Below, piece by piece: positions 48,408-57,705 of a stretch of DNA of 64,000 nt. A program made the translations under genes and the position numbers. The stretch lies in the NCBI RefSeq assembly GCF_014279995.1, contig NZ_CP047935.1:2873494-2937493 (forward strand), given 5' to 3'. Every line of letters begins with the position of its first letter. Positions within the stretch are counted from its first letter, which is position 1. The notes below the pieces were generated by a model. That model was given only the letters and a program-made list of their open reading frames with translations. It did not search any database and was not told where the DNA came from. Source of the DNA: Synechococcus sp. BIOS-E4-1 (GTDB lineage Bacteria; Cyanobacteriota; Cyanobacteriia; PCC-6307; Cyanobiaceae).

Positions 48408-49664
48408 TTAGGAAGCGATGGAGGGATCGGTGTCCTCGAGGGGCAAGGTGAGATTCATCTTGCGCGCCATGGGCACCAGGGCAAAGCCCTGAATGAAGAG
48501 GCCATACAGAACCACCGCCAGAGCGAGCGGAGGCATGGTCAAACCCCAGCTCACACCCGTCGTCGACCAGGCCTGGATAGCCATCGCAATGGGCACGGCA
48601 CCGCGCAGGCCCGCCCAGCACACGAAGATCCTTTCGCCGGAACTGAACGGCGTACGCCAGAGCAGAATCTGCACCATCAACAGACGCACCAGCTGCATCA
48701 CCAGAAACAGCACAAACGCGAGAGCGGCGGACTTAACGACATCCTGCGGATTCACCACGAGCCCCATGCAGAGAAACAGCAGGAGCTCGGCCATTTTTGC
48801 GTAGCTGGAATGCGCTTCCTCCAAGCAGTTCTGGTCTAGATCGGCACTGTTGCCAAGAACCAGACCTGCCACGTAGGCCGCAAGCAAAGAGCTGCCGCCC
48901 AGCAGTGAAGTACCACCACTCAGCACCATCAGCAAGGCAAGACTGACCACGGGCAGCATTTGGGTCTGGTTCAGCCCCATGCGTGTTCCCAGCAGCTGCA
49001 CCGTGAGACTGCCGCCGAGGAAGCCAATCAGAATCCCAAGCAGGAACTGACGGACCAAATCGGTTACCAGCACTCCAGCTCCGACACCCTCACCACCGGC
49101 CAGTGCCAGAGCCAGTCCGGCGAGAACGACAGCAATGGGATCGTTGAAACCCGACTCGCACTCGATCAGATCCGTCAACGGCTTCGGCAGACGGCCCTGG
49201 AGAGGACGCAGCAGAGCCAGAACAGCCGAGGCGTCGGTGCTCGCAACCATGGCGCCAACGAAAAGACTGCGCGGGAGCAGAGCGGAGATCGACTCCGTGC
49301 CTTGCGACAGACCGAAGCCGAGGACCACCAGCGTGATCAGAGCGGCCGTGATCAAGACACCGATGGTGGCCAGACGAGCCGCTGAAGGAATCACGCCACG
49401 AACTTGCTGCCAGTTCGTGGTGAGACCTCCAAAAAACAGCACCAGCACCAGAGCCGCCTGAGTGATCTGCTTGGCCTGATCAATACTCAGCAGTGTGATC
49501 TCATGGCTGCCTGCCACATCCACGTGATTTTCAATCAGCAGACCGAGCAGCAGCACCATGAGGATTCCAGGCACCCTCACCCTTGCCGCCAGGTCATCCA
49601 GCAGCACTGCAACCAGCAGCAAACCACCGAATGCGACCAGATAGAGAGAGAGGCCGTTGTCCAA
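48408..49664 (-). CDS. Cation:proton antiporter (CPA1/NhaP-like)
   Basis: About 418 residues from TTG 49664, with about twelve membrane helices. LLLDDLAARVRVPGILMVLLLGLLIE opens the family pattern, with GAMVASTDASAVLALLRP, ECESGFNDPIAVVLA (conserved Asn-Asp pair) and CWAGLRGAVPIAMAI near the end. It exchanges Na+ or K+ for H+. The frame reaches 49760, but that would run over the ndhS start on the other strand, and the extra residues are not hydrophobic; TTG 49664 is my choice. Confidence 0.85.
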   Translation of the reverse strand: MDNGLSLYLVAFGGLLLVAVLLDDLAARVRVPGILMVLLLGLLIENHVDVAGSHEITLLSIDQAKQITQAALVLVLFFGGLTTNWQQVRGVIPSAARLATIGVLITAALITLVVLGFGLSQGTESISALLPRSLFVGAMVASTDASAVLALLRPLQGRLPKPLTDLIECESGFNDPIAVVLAGLALALAGGEGVGAGVLVTDLVRQFLLGILIGFLGGSLTVQLLGTRMGLNQTQMLPVVSLALLMVLSGGTSLLGGSSLLAAYVAGLVLGNSADLDQNCLEEAHSSYAKMAELLLFLCMGLVVNPQDVVKSAALAFVLFLVMQLVRLLMVQILLWRTPFSSGERIFVCWAGLRGAVPIAMAIQAWSTTGVSWGLTMPPLALAVVLYGLFIQGFALVPMARKMNLTLPLEDTDPSIAS

Positions 49665-49722
49665 ACCAACGATGGAAGTGGTCTTGAAGGGTTCTAGCCT
49701 GGCCAGCGAATAACGACCCGTG

Positions 49723-49980
49723 ATGGCAGAGACAGAGTCGAGCCCTGCAGCAGCTGCCAAACCCCCCGCACCCCTGAAGAAAGGCGCGCTGGTGAGGGTG
49801 AATCGGGCGGCCTATGCCGGCAGTGTGGAGGCTGGTGCCAGCGATCCTTATCCACCGGCCTACATCTTCGAGGGTCCTGGAGAGCTGTTGGTGGTGAAGG
49901 GCGACTACGGCCAGGTGCGCTGGCGGCGTCCAGTTCCTGATGTCTGGTTACGCATCGATCAGCTCGAACCCTTCGCCTGA
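49723..49980 (+). CDS. ndhS: NAD(P)H-quinone oxidoreductase subunit S
   Basis: An 85-residue protein with [64 protein letters not shown], the SH3-like NdhS fold that forms part of the ferredoxin-binding site of NDH-1. The ATG at 49723 is preceded by a GTG three bases earlier. It is divergent from the antiporter and ends 22 bases inside the 3' end of the glycosyltransferase gene. Confidence 0.9.
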   Translation: MAETESSPAAAAKPPAPLKKGALVRVNRAAYAGSVEAGASDPYPPAYIFEGPGELLVVKGDYGQVRWRRPVPDVWLRIDQLEPFA

Positions 49981-52058
49981 GGATTCAGCGACTCCTCAAC
50001 TGTGGAGACTGCTGCGGGCAGCGACTGAACAGCCTCAGGAACTCTCCAGATGGCTCCACCAAGAACAGCGGAGAGTGATTCAAGGCTCTCCAGAATTGGG
50101 TGTCGCCCATATCGCCCAAGAGCCGCTGAGGCCACCGAGGAAGCAGACCAAGGATTCCAGCCCGCCAGCAGCACCACACTGCGATAAGCGCTGGGCCAGG
50201 GACTGTCAGGTTGGAGATTCTCCAACAGCTCGAAATGGTGAGCGGCCTCAGCCGGCCTGTTGGCCAATACCGCCAACAGAGCCAGAGTCCAGCGAGCAGA
50301 CACATCGGATGGATCCTGCTCCAGGCGTTCAATAGCCGCTTGCCGCAGTGGTGCTCGATAGCTGAAATGACCGTCAAGCATGTGTTCAATCGCCACACTG
50401 CTGAAAACGGGATCGAGTCCTGCAGGACCTTGGGCCAGTCCTGCAGCGAGCTGGGGAAACCGCTGTTCGAAGCCAACGGGAGACTCTGAATCGATGCGTC
50501 GCTTCCAGAGCGAGTAACTGCCTCCCTTTGGACGCGGAAACACCTCCACCTCCTCAAAAACCCCGCTCTCACGCACGGCCTGATCCAAGGAACTTGCAGA
50601 CCTGCGCACCGACCCCTGGTCACCTTCGGCAAGCAAGACCCAGTTGGCATGGGCCAGCACGGGCTGAATGTGATCCGTGCTGCCGCCGAGCTGGCGACCC
50701 ACCAACCGTCCCCCGTTACGGCGACCGTAGTAACTGACATTGTGCTGATTGAGATCTGGAGTGCTGGGCACAACGATCAACGTGTTGGGCGCCGCGACGG
50801 GATCGGCGCCACCAGCCCTCTCAACGATCGCTTGAAGCGGATGACGATTGCGGGGGCGTAGACGAGCGGACTGGGCAGTCCAAGCCGGTGCGATCGCGAC
50901 CATTGCTCCCGCAGTGAGAGCCAATCCAGGCAGCCAGGCTGATCGGGCGGGCCAGTGTTGCCGGATCCACACCCCCCACTGCCACCAGCCGCGGCTCAGC
51001 GATATCAGCAACGGCGGCAACAAAGGGGCGATGTAACGGGCATCCTTATTGGGGCTGAGATTGGTGACCAACCAGCCCAGAACCAGCGTTCCCACCAACC
51101 AGCTCCAGGCATCGCCTCGATCCTGTTGATTGCTCATCGTTGCCATTGGAGGCCTGCAGCGCATCACGACCAGCAACACAAGGCCGGCCAAACCGATCCA
51201 CAGCAGTGCCGAGCCGATCTGAAGAGGCACCTGACGCAGATACCAGAACCAGCCCGACAAGCTGAAGACCCCTGGATCACCTTCACGGGCCGCAGATTCA
51301 ATCACAGCTCGATTGGTGCCACCGAGGGTCGTGATCCAGTTGTGCCGAAGCCAGGGAAACACTGAGATCAGAACCAGAATCAGTCCTGCCAGCGCCTGAA
51401 GTCGACGGCCTCGACCAATGCGTTGAGCGGCAACCAGTGACCAAGCCAGAGCGGGGAGCAGAACCAGCAGAGCGCTCTGTTTCACCAGCAGTGACAACGC
51501 CACCGCAAGGGCAGCGAGCCATGCCTGCCACCATTGGCCGCCGCTACGAGGACTCCACCAGGCACCCAGACGCCAGAGTGCGAGGGTGACCATGGCGGTC
51601 AAAGGCAGCTCAAGCACGTAGTCGGTCCTGAGTTCCAGGAGCATCGGTGCCAGGGCCACAGCGGCGGTGGCCAGCAGGGCGAAACCCCTGGCTGAACCTC
51701 TCGGGCGCAGGAGTTGAAGTGCCCAGCCGGCACTTGAGAACAGCAGTAGAGCATTCCAGAGGCTCAACGTCCATGCCGCCTGGGCGGGAGCATCGCCAGC
51801 CGCGGCCATCACCGTGCCGTTCACCAACGACGCCAGAGGGGGGATCTTGGGCGAGAGATCGAGCAGAGCATTCCACCCTTGCCAACCGCCTCCAGCCAGA
51901 ACACCGAGAGCACGGCCATGGTCAAGCGCGCTGTTGAGGTAATCCGCCTGATCCCAGGACGGCAAGCCAGCGTGATGGCCCCACCACAGACGATCAGCAA
52001 CGGTGGACAGCAGCCAGACCAGGATCAGGCAGACACGGAACGCCCCGGCACTCATCAA
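49959..52058 (-). CDS. GT39-like membrane glycosyltransferase
   Basis: A 699-residue protein. The first ~430 residues carry about ten membrane helices and the GT-C type N-terminal loop ([17 protein letters not shown]). A soluble C-terminal part (about 270 residues) contains repeated helices with [48 protein letters not shown]-like. It probably transfers a sugar from a lipid carrier to a surface acceptor. It overlaps dnaJ by four bases in an operon with cysK. Confidence 0.82.
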   Translation of the reverse strand: MMSAGAFRVCLILVWLLSTVADRLWWGHHAGLPSWDQADYLNSALDHGRALGVLAGGGWQGWNALLDLSPKIPPLASLVNGTVMAAAGDAPAQAAWTLSLWNALLLFSSAGWALQLLRPRGSARGFALLATAAVALAPMLLELRTDYVLELPLTAMVTLALWRLGAWWSPRSGGQWWQAWLAALAVALSLLVKQSALLVLLPALAWSLVAAQRIGRGRRLQALAGLILVLISVFPWLRHNWITTLGGTNRAVIESAAREGDPGVFSLSGWFWYLRQVPLQIGSALLWIGLAGLVLLVVMRCRPPMATMSNQQDRGDAWSWLVGTLVLGWLVTNLSPNKDARYIAPLLPPLLISLSRGWWQWGVWIRQHWPARSAWLPGLALTAGAMVAIAPAWTAQSARLRPRNRHPLQAIVERAGGADPVAAPNTLIVVPSTPDLNQHNVSYYGRRNGGRLVGRQLGGSTDHIQPVLAHANWVLLAEGDQGSVRRSASSLDQAVRESGVFEEVEVFPRPKGGSYSLWKRRIDSESPVGFEQRFPQLAAGLAQGPAGLDPVFSSVAIEHMLDGHFSYRAPLRQAAIERLEQDPSDVSARWTLALLAVLANRPAEAAHHFELLENLQPDSPWPSAYRSVVLLAGWNPWSASSVASAALGRYGRHPILESLESLSAVLGGAIWRVPEAVQSLPAAVSTVEESLNPQAKGSS

Positions 52059-52783
52059 CCGATCTCCAACCTGCGCCTTTCCTGCTGAAGACGCTGGCGC
52101 CGTTGTCGTGCCTCCCGAAGCATCTCCCGACCGTCATGGAGATAGCTATCGACGTAACCCATCGTGTAACGCTCCAGCTCTGCAACGGCATCCTCCACCT
52201 GAGAGAGGCAGTGATACACGCTCAGGCCAAAGCCACGGGCCGATGGCGGAGTCGGCAAGGACTGAAACAGATTCTTGACCTTGTCCAAACGGTTTCGGCT
52301 CTGCTCCAGATAGGTGCAAAACGCCTCCATCAGGTCATCGTCATAGGGATCAGCTGAAAGAGCTTTCAATTCCGCAGCAAAAGGATTGATCACCTGCCCG
52401 AGCAGACGATCAATCGGGGCGTAGACCTTCTGCAGCCATGTGGACAGTGCCTGGTCTTCGCTAGCTCCCTGGCCTGATGCACGCCGTGCGGCCTGACTGG
52501 CTCTGGCATTGCGGGCCCCTCGGGCACGTGCTTCCTCGCGGACGGACTGCGGGGATCCCTGCTCGCGATCAAAGCAGCGCCTGGTCTCGGGATCACCGAG
52601 CTGTTCCCAGGCGGCGTTGAGCGCCAGGATCCGCTCTTCATCGCCCCCTGCGTCGGGATGGTGCTGCTTCACCAGTCGGCGATAGGCGGCTTTGAGTTCG
52701 GCTTGGGTGGCGTTGGATGTCACCTCAAGCACCTCATAGGGATCCAGGGGATGATCCGAGCGATTGGGAAATGCAGGGCTCAA
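52055..52783 (-). CDS. DnaJ domain protein
   Basis: A 242-residue protein with an N-terminal J domain ([37 protein letters not shown] motif intact, residues 41-43 or so). It is followed by a Ser/Ala/Arg linker and a helical C-terminal domain with [22 protein letters not shown], not the Zn-finger/CTD of DnaJ. It would stimulate a DnaK partner with a client chosen by the C-terminal part. It overlaps both cysK (ATGA) and the glycosyltransferase gene. Confidence 0.9.
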   Translation of the reverse strand: MSPAFPNRSDHPLDPYEVLEVTSNATQAELKAAYRRLVKQHHPDAGGDEERILALNAAWEQLGDPETRRCFDREQGSPQSVREEARARGARNARASQAARRASGQGASEDQALSTWLQKVYAPIDRLLGQVINPFAAELKALSADPYDDDLMEAFCTYLEQSRNRLDKVKNLFQSLPTPPSARGFGLSVYHCLSQVEDAVAELERYTMGYVDSYLHDGREMLREARQRRQRLQQERRRLEIG

Positions 52784-53748
52784 AGCTGACCATCCCTGCG
52801 CGCGGGCAGAACAGCTGCAGCACTGAACATCGGAGTGGAGAGATAACGCTCGCCGAAGCTGGCAAGAATCACCACGATTCGTCGACCGGCCATCGCTGGA
52901 CGCTGGCCCAGCCTCAACGCTGCTGCAACAGCCGCTCCGCTGCTCACTCCGCAGAGCAGTCCTTCTTCCCGGGCGAGACGCCGGCCCAGATCCATGGCCT
53001 CCTCATCGGTCACTGCAATGACCTCATCAATCAATTCCTTCTCCAGAACCGGAGGGACAAAGCCGGCCCCGATGCCTTGAATGCGATGGGGACCGGCCGC
53101 TCCGCCCGAAAGCACTGGACTGGCAGCAGGCTCCACTGCAATCACCTGAAGATCCTGCTGTCGGCTGCGCAGCACGCGGGCACAACCGGTGATGGTTCCT
53201 CCCGTCCCCACTCCCGCCACCAAGGCATCCAGTCGGCCATCTGTGTCCTGCCAGATTTCCTCTGCGGTGGACGTCGCATGGACGGAGGGATTGGCAGGGT
53301 TATCGAATTGTTGAAGAAGATAGGCCCCTGGAATCTCTTCCACCAGCTCCCTGGCGAGAGCGATGGCGCCCTGCATTCCTTCATTGCCTGGGGTGAGCTG
53401 CAATTCCGCGCCGTAGGCACGCAGCATCGATCTCCGCTCCGTGCTCATGGTGTCAGGCATCGTGAGAATGAGTCGATAACCTCTCGCTGCTGCGACCATC
53501 GCCAGAGCGATCCCCGTATTGCCGCTGGTGGGTTCCACCAGCACAGTGCTGCCAGGCAGGATTGTGCCGCTTTGCTCCGCCGCCTCCACCATCGCCCCTG
53601 CGATGCGGTCTTTCACCGAAGCTGTGGGGTTGAAGCTCTCAAGCTTGGCCACGATTTCGGCCTGGCAGCCGAAGGCCTGCGGAAGACGATTGAGCCGCAC
53701 CAGGGGCGTACGACCCACCAACGCTGTGATGTCGGGAGCGATCGGCAT
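52780..53748 (-). CDS. cysK: Cysteine synthase A
   Basis: A 322-residue O-acetylserine sulfhydrylase, the last step of cysteine synthesis. PLP-lysine Lys46 is in [13 protein letters not shown]; the phosphate and substrate loops are [11 protein letters not shown] and [10 protein letters not shown]; the C-terminus has [15 protein letters not shown]. The start is ATG 53748. It heads a tight operon with dnaJ and the GT39-like gene. Confidence 0.95.
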   Translation of the reverse strand: MPIAPDITALVGRTPLVRLNRLPQAFGCQAEIVAKLESFNPTASVKDRIAGAMVEAAEQSGTILPGSTVLVEPTSGNTGIALAMVAAARGYRLILTMPDTMSTERRSMLRAYGAELQLTPGNEGMQGAIALARELVEEIPGAYLLQQFDNPANPSVHATSTAEEIWQDTDGRLDALVAGVGTGGTITGCARVLRSRQQDLQVIAVEPAASPVLSGGAAGPHRIQGIGAGFVPPVLEKELIDEVIAVTDEEAMDLGRRLAREEGLLCGVSSGAAVAAALRLGQRPAMAGRRIVVILASFGERYLSTPMFSAAAVLPARRDGQL

Positions 53749-53852
53749 GCGGGTCGGGTGACTGGTGCTGCTTCAACTCCATCCAATCATCACAAACGCA
53801 GATCAGGAACTGGAATTCTGCCTGCGTCGACTCACTAAAAATTCAACCCAAT

Positions 53853-53882
53853 AAAAAAAGCCCCCCTTAAAAACGGGAGGCT
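53853..53882 (-). terminator. Rho-independent terminator after the porin
   Basis: On the minus strand AGCCTCCC pairs with GGGGGGCT (one G-T pair) around a T-rich loop and is followed by seven T residues. It lies about 25 bases past the porin stop. Confidence 0.85.
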
Positions 53883-53906
53883 AAATACACCAAAACCGAT
53901 TCAGGA

Positions 53907-55610
53907 TCAGAAGCGGAAGGTTGTCTTGACAAGACCACCAAAGTTATTGAAGGACTCATCATCATTGGAAGCCAAACCATTGGTGTTGGCGCCCAGAGGA
54001 CGACTCAAGTAGAAAATGGCAGGAGTGACAGAGATGTTGTCAGTCACTTGGAACATGTACCACCATTCCCAGGCATAGTTGCCATCAGCAACAAAGTCGC
54101 TTCCATCATTGATGCTGGAATCGTTATCCCAACTGGTGACAAAAGTCGGCTGGCCAACAGCCATACCAGCAGCGTTGCCTTTCAGGAAGACATCAGACCA
54201 CTGAAGACCCACATACCAAGACTGGGATGTTGCACCATCAATGGAGCCAGAGCCAATCAAATCAGTGTCGTCAGAATCTGACAGCAGATTGGCACCTGTG
54301 ATGTCGACTCTGTTGTAACCCCAACCGGTACTGATGCTCGGCATCCAACCTGCATTTTCAGGAGTCCACCAAGCACTCACACCAACAGAGTTGGTGGTGC
54401 CCAGGCTGCTGAAAAGGTTCGCCAGCGGAGTGCCGTTACCGGCATAAATACCAGCTCCGTTATCACCCGATGCATAGTTGTATGCAGCGGCGATACCCCA
54501 GTTGTCGGGGGCATAGGCAATCTGAATGGTTCCGCTGCTTGAGGAACAATCGGTTCCGATGCCTCCGCATTCGCTTGAATCCCTCAGAACGCTGTCAGGG
54601 TTAGTGACCTGAGGGTTGCCGTTTTTGCCGTTACCACTCACGTAGTTGACGCTGACGCTGAAGTCGTTGTCAGACCACCAGAGACCAGCACCTGCACCGA
54701 GCTGCAGGTTGTAGGTCTGAGGAGCACCGGCGTAGGTGAAGAAGTCGAGGACGGTGTCAGCTGGATAAGCACTCGGCCAGACAGCCAGCATGTCGTCCTG
54801 ACGGACCCGACCACCCACTGTGGCGGTGAAGCTTGATCCGATTGGGAACTGGTACCAGATTCTGTTGACGTTGATCTGGTCGGGGCTGCCTTCTTCGTAG
54901 GCAGTCTCCATCGTGGTCAGACCCGAATAAGGGCTGTTACCACCGAAGGCGGAATTGGCGAAGTTGCCCGCACGCAGCATGGTGCGCAGCAAATCCTTAC
55001 CAGTGAAGCTGGTGTCAAGGAAGAGGCGGGTGTCGTAGTTAAAGGTGGTTGCGCCAGAGGCAGCAGCAGCAAGATCCGCAACCTCTGTTCCGCCAATTTT
55101 GGCGTCACCGCCGTAGCTGTTGGCGCCGATCACGAAGGTGGTCTGACCTTTCAGCTTGGTCGTGGTGGAGAACTGGGTTGCTTCCAGTTCGCCAACGCGA
55201 GCTTCCAGACCGTCAACACGGCCCTTGACGATGGCGAGTTCCTTTTCGAACTCCTTCATCAGACGCTTGAGCTCGTCGGTCACTTCGGTGACGCGGTCGA
55301 GACAGGCATTCAGCAGTGCGGCCGCCTCAAAGCGGGTCATGGCACGGTTGCCGCGGTAGGTGCCGTTGGGATAACCGGCGACACAGCCGTAGCGCTCAAT
55401 CAGGTTGCTGAGAGCCTGATAGGCCCAGTCGGTCGGGTAGACATCAGAGAACTGGGTGATGCTGGTGACCTGCTCGACAGACACCGCGCCCTCGGACACG
55501 GAGGCATAGTCGGAGACACCGGCAACATTGACTTCAGTTGCACCGGCAGCCACAGGAGCCAGCAGGCCCAGGGCAGCAGGAGCAACAAGCAGTTGCTTGA
55601 ACAATTTCAT
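53907..55610 (-). CDS. SLH-domain outer membrane porin (SomA-like)
   Basis: A 567-residue outer membrane protein. A signal peptide (MKLFKQLLVAPAALGLLAPVAAG then ATEV) is followed by an SLH domain (FSDVYPTDWAYQALSNLIERYGC and RGNRAMTRFEAAALLNACLDRV, about residues 50-110) that anchors it to the pyruvylated cell wall. Next come a coiled coil (DELKRLMKEFEKELAIVKGRVDGLEARVGELE) and the OprB-type beta-barrel, ending in Phe. It is one of the main cyanobacterial porins, sometimes called iron uptake porins. Strong expression is expected. Confidence 0.93.
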   Translation of the reverse strand: MKLFKQLLVAPAALGLLAPVAAGATEVNVAGVSDYASVSEGAVSVEQVTSITQFSDVYPTDWAYQALSNLIERYGCVAGYPNGTYRGNRAMTRFEAAALLNACLDRVTEVTDELKRLMKEFEKELAIVKGRVDGLEARVGELEATQFSTTTKLKGQTTFVIGANSYGGDAKIGGTEVADLAAAASGATTFNYDTRLFLDTSFTGKDLLRTMLRAGNFANSAFGGNSPYSGLTTMETAYEEGSPDQINVNRIWYQFPIGSSFTATVGGRVRQDDMLAVWPSAYPADTVLDFFTYAGAPQTYNLQLGAGAGLWWSDNDFSVSVNYVSGNGKNGNPQVTNPDSVLRDSSECGGIGTDCSSSSGTIQIAYAPDNWGIAAAYNYASGDNGAGIYAGNGTPLANLFSSLGTTNSVGVSAWWTPENAGWMPSISTGWGYNRVDITGANLLSDSDDTDLIGSGSIDGATSQSWYVGLQWSDVFLKGNAAGMAVGQPTFVTSWDNDSSINDGSDFVADGNYAWEWWYMFQVTDNISVTPAIFYLSRPLGANTNGLASNDDESFNNFGGLVKTTFRF

Positions 55611-55642
55611 GGAGAAGGGTCCTCACACACAGAACCGGCGAA

Positions 55643-55695
55643 TGTATAAAACGCCACATTGAATGTGGCTGATTGCCTTGGTCAAAGAGCCACAT
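55643..55695 (-). promoter_or_regulatory. Porin upstream region with palindromic operator-like repeats
   Basis: About 35-85 bases before the porin start. On the minus strand TATACA (55643-55648) could be a -10 box. Just upstream lies a perfect 17-bp inverted repeat, GCCACATT-G-AATGTGGC (55653-55669), and 20 bases further a third copy of the half-site (GCCACAT, 55689-55695). Such spacing suggests a dimeric regulator site overlapping the promoter. The regulator is unknown. Confidence 0.45.
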
Positions 55696-55820
55696 GCTGT
55701 GACACCAGAAGCCCTGACATGTATCGGTGAGTACCAAAATCAGCAATTTGTGTAAGAACGGCGACCAAACGTGCAGTCCGTGAATGCATCTCGGCACACG
55801 AGCGCGAATGACAGCACCAC

Positions 55821-55858
55821 TTCAAAACGATGCCCCCGACCGGAAACCGATCGGGGGC
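55821..55858 (-). terminator. Hairpin terminator downstream of the 17-codon ORF
   Basis: On the minus strand GCCCCCGATCGG and CCGGTCGGGGGC form a 12-pair stem with one mismatch and a TTT loop, followed by ATCG and TTTT. It would end a leftward transcript from the tiny ORF before the porin promoter. There is no T-run on the other side. Confidence 0.6.
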
Positions 55859-55913
55859 TCTCGCCGGGTCCACTCTGGCGCGGAACCGAATGATCACTCA
55901 AAGGAAGGTGCCG

Positions 55914-55967
55914 TCAGCCGGCGTTCTCCGCGATCAGCAGACCCTGAATTAAAGAACTGGAACTCAT
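55914..55967 (-). CDS. 17-residue peptide ORF with strong Shine-Dalgarno
   Basis: The frame encodes MSSSSLIQGLLIAENAG, stop TGA. The ATG at 55967 is preceded, at five bases spacing, by AGGAGGAGGTG, close to a perfect complement of the 16S tail and the strongest site I noticed in the window. A terminator follows 55 bases downstream. It could be a tiny protein, a leader peptide or a regulatory upstream ORF. Composition gives no function; the peptide has one short hydrophobic run. Confidence 0.4.
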   Translation of the reverse strand: MSSSSLIQGLLIAENAG

Positions 55968-56123
55968 GGACACCTCCTCCTGAAGGATTGTGAATGCCGG
56001 CGACGCGTTCGAAATCAGGAGGGGCTCCGGGGAGCAAAACCTGAATTCACGACACTGCATCCTGTACCTCAGGACCATACTCAGATTCGTCGGCCCTGTG
56101 GAGTACCCGTTGGCTCCAACCCC

Positions 56124-57701
56124 ATGTCATCCAAGCTTCCCTGGCGGATCCTGTTCACTCTCTGGATTGTCGCAGCTGTTCTGTCCCTAGTCGGCCTGGG
56201 CGATGTGCCACTGAGGGACTTTGATGAAGCCACCGTGGCGAGAGTGGCCTTCGAACTTCACCAGGGTCAAGGCGAAGCGGCATGGCTGCCAACACTCTGG
56301 GGGAATCCCTATCTCAATAAAGCTCCAGGCCTGCATCTGATCATCGCAACGATGATTGGCATCAACCCATCTTCAGGACTTCCTGATGAATGGACGATCC
56401 GAATTGCACCGGCTCTTCTCTCCACACTGGTTGTACCGCTGGGCGGACTGCTGCAGTGGAGGCTTCGGCCTGGAGACCGATCGAGCACTCTTGCCATGAG
56501 CGCCATTCTGATGACGCTTCTGCCGGTCGCTCGCCATGGGCGAATGGCCATGCTCGACGGCACTCAACTCACAGTCATGGCGGCGCTTTGGCTGGGACTG
56601 ATGCATCTGACCTCAACGCATCAGCCACGGCGAGCAGGACTGCTGACCGGCTTAGCAGCAAGCGCGATGCTGCTGCTGAAAGCTCCTCTGCTGGTGCCCG
56701 CCGCCGCTGCCGGAGCGGTGGCCATTGCCTGGGGAAAGGAATGGCGGCACTGGCAACTGCCTGAGACAGGCTTGGGGATTGCAGCAGGATTGCTGCCAGG
56801 CCTTGCATGGCATGGATGGCATGCCCTGGTGCGAGGTCAATCCGCACTCTGGCTCTGGGGGGGTGATGGCGCAGGACGCGTTCTTCTGGATGCAGGCGAG
56901 GGCAGTGACCTCGGCTGGCGAGTGCCGTTGATCGAAATGCTCGAAGGAGGTTGGCCTTGGCTCGCCCTCTTCCCGATTGCGGTGCTGTGGGCCTGGCAGC
57001 TCAAAACCACACGCTGGGGACGATGGAGCCTGAGCCTTCTGGTTGTCATGAGTGCATCGATCCTGCCTCTGCGCACTCAGCTGCCCTGGTACAGCCACCC
57101 TCTCTGGCTGCCGGTGGCCCTGCTCTGCGCACCGCTACTGGCCTGGATCGTGAACCAGAGGGCCTCCCCTGACCCACCACTACTGCTGCGAGGACTTCTG
57201 ACCAGAGTTCCACGGCTCTGGACTCTGATGGGCCTTCTGCTGTTGATCCTCTTGGGAGCCAGCATGACGCCGCTCGCATCTGCGCTCAGCGACTATCGAG
57301 GGCCTGCCGCAGCTCTAGGGCTGGGCTGGAGCGTGGGCGGGTCCTTGCTGATGACCAGCAGCATCGGTCAAAGACGACTGGGCGCCTTCAGCCTTGTTTG
57401 CGGAAATCTGGGGGCTCTGGCACTGATCTTCAGCTCACCGCTCTGGCACTGGGAACTCAATGAAACATGGCCTGTTCAACCGGTTGCCGATCTGACAACT
57501 CGTGGGCATGGACAACCAATCACCATCGTGGGGCATGACGAAAGGCCCAGCCTGAATTGGTACGCAAAGCAGAGAATTCCCCGAAACCGTTCAGACAAGA
57601 GACTGCGCTTGAGCGACAAGCAGCAACATCATTGTGAAATCTTGGCCAGACACCAAAAGTGGACTTTGACTGATTGCGATAACATGCTTCCAGAAGATTA
57701 A
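56124..57701 (+). CDS. GT39/ArnT-like membrane glycosyltransferase
   Basis: A 525-residue GT-C protein with about eleven membrane helices. Its first loop carries VPLRDFDEATVARVAFEL, with the Asp-Glu pair typical of ArnT/PMT-like enzymes that use lipid-linked sugars. The C-terminal ~90 residues are soluble. ATG 56124 starts the frame after CCCC. The next gene (GT2-GtrA) begins four bases past its stop, so they are one unit. Confidence 0.85.
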   Translation: MSSKLPWRILFTLWIVAAVLSLVGLGDVPLRDFDEATVARVAFELHQGQGEAAWLPTLWGNPYLNKAPGLHLIIATMIGINPSSGLPDEWTIRIAPALLSTLVVPLGGLLQWRLRPGDRSSTLAMSAILMTLLPVARHGRMAMLDGTQLTVMAALWLGLMHLTSTHQPRRAGLLTGLAASAMLLLKAPLLVPAAAAGAVAIAWGKEWRHWQLPETGLGIAAGLLPGLAWHGWHALVRGQSALWLWGGDGAGRVLLDAGEGSDLGWRVPLIEMLEGGWPWLALFPIAVLWAWQLKTTRWGRWSLSLLVVMSASILPLRTQLPWYSHPLWLPVALLCAPLLAWIVNQRASPDPPLLLRGLLTRVPRLWTLMGLLLLILLGASMTPLASALSDYRGPAAALGLGWSVGGSLLMTSSIGQRRLGAFSLVCGNLGALALIFSSPLWHWELNETWPVQPVADLTTRGHGQPITIVGHDERPSLNWYAKQRIPRNRSDKRLRLSDKQQHHCEILARHQKWTLTDCDNMLPED

Positions 57702-57705
57702 AGAC

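Larger units (their letters stand above)
55611..56123. other. Intergenic region between porin and GT39 gene
   Basis: A 513-bp stretch without a standard gene. From left to right it has the porin promoter/operator repeats, about 100 bp with no visible feature, the hairpin terminator and 17-codon frame (both on the minus strand) and about 130 bp leading to the rightward glycosyltransferase gene. The length is large for this tightly packed genome. Confidence 0.6.

Noticed and set aside
49665-49760. Longer antiporter start at 49760
   Set aside because: It would run across the ndhS start and adds non-hydrophobic residues unlike the family.
55682-55897. 71-residue minus-strand open frame near the porin
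   Set aside because: Crosses the terminator hairpin, has no ribosome binding site and no protein-like character.
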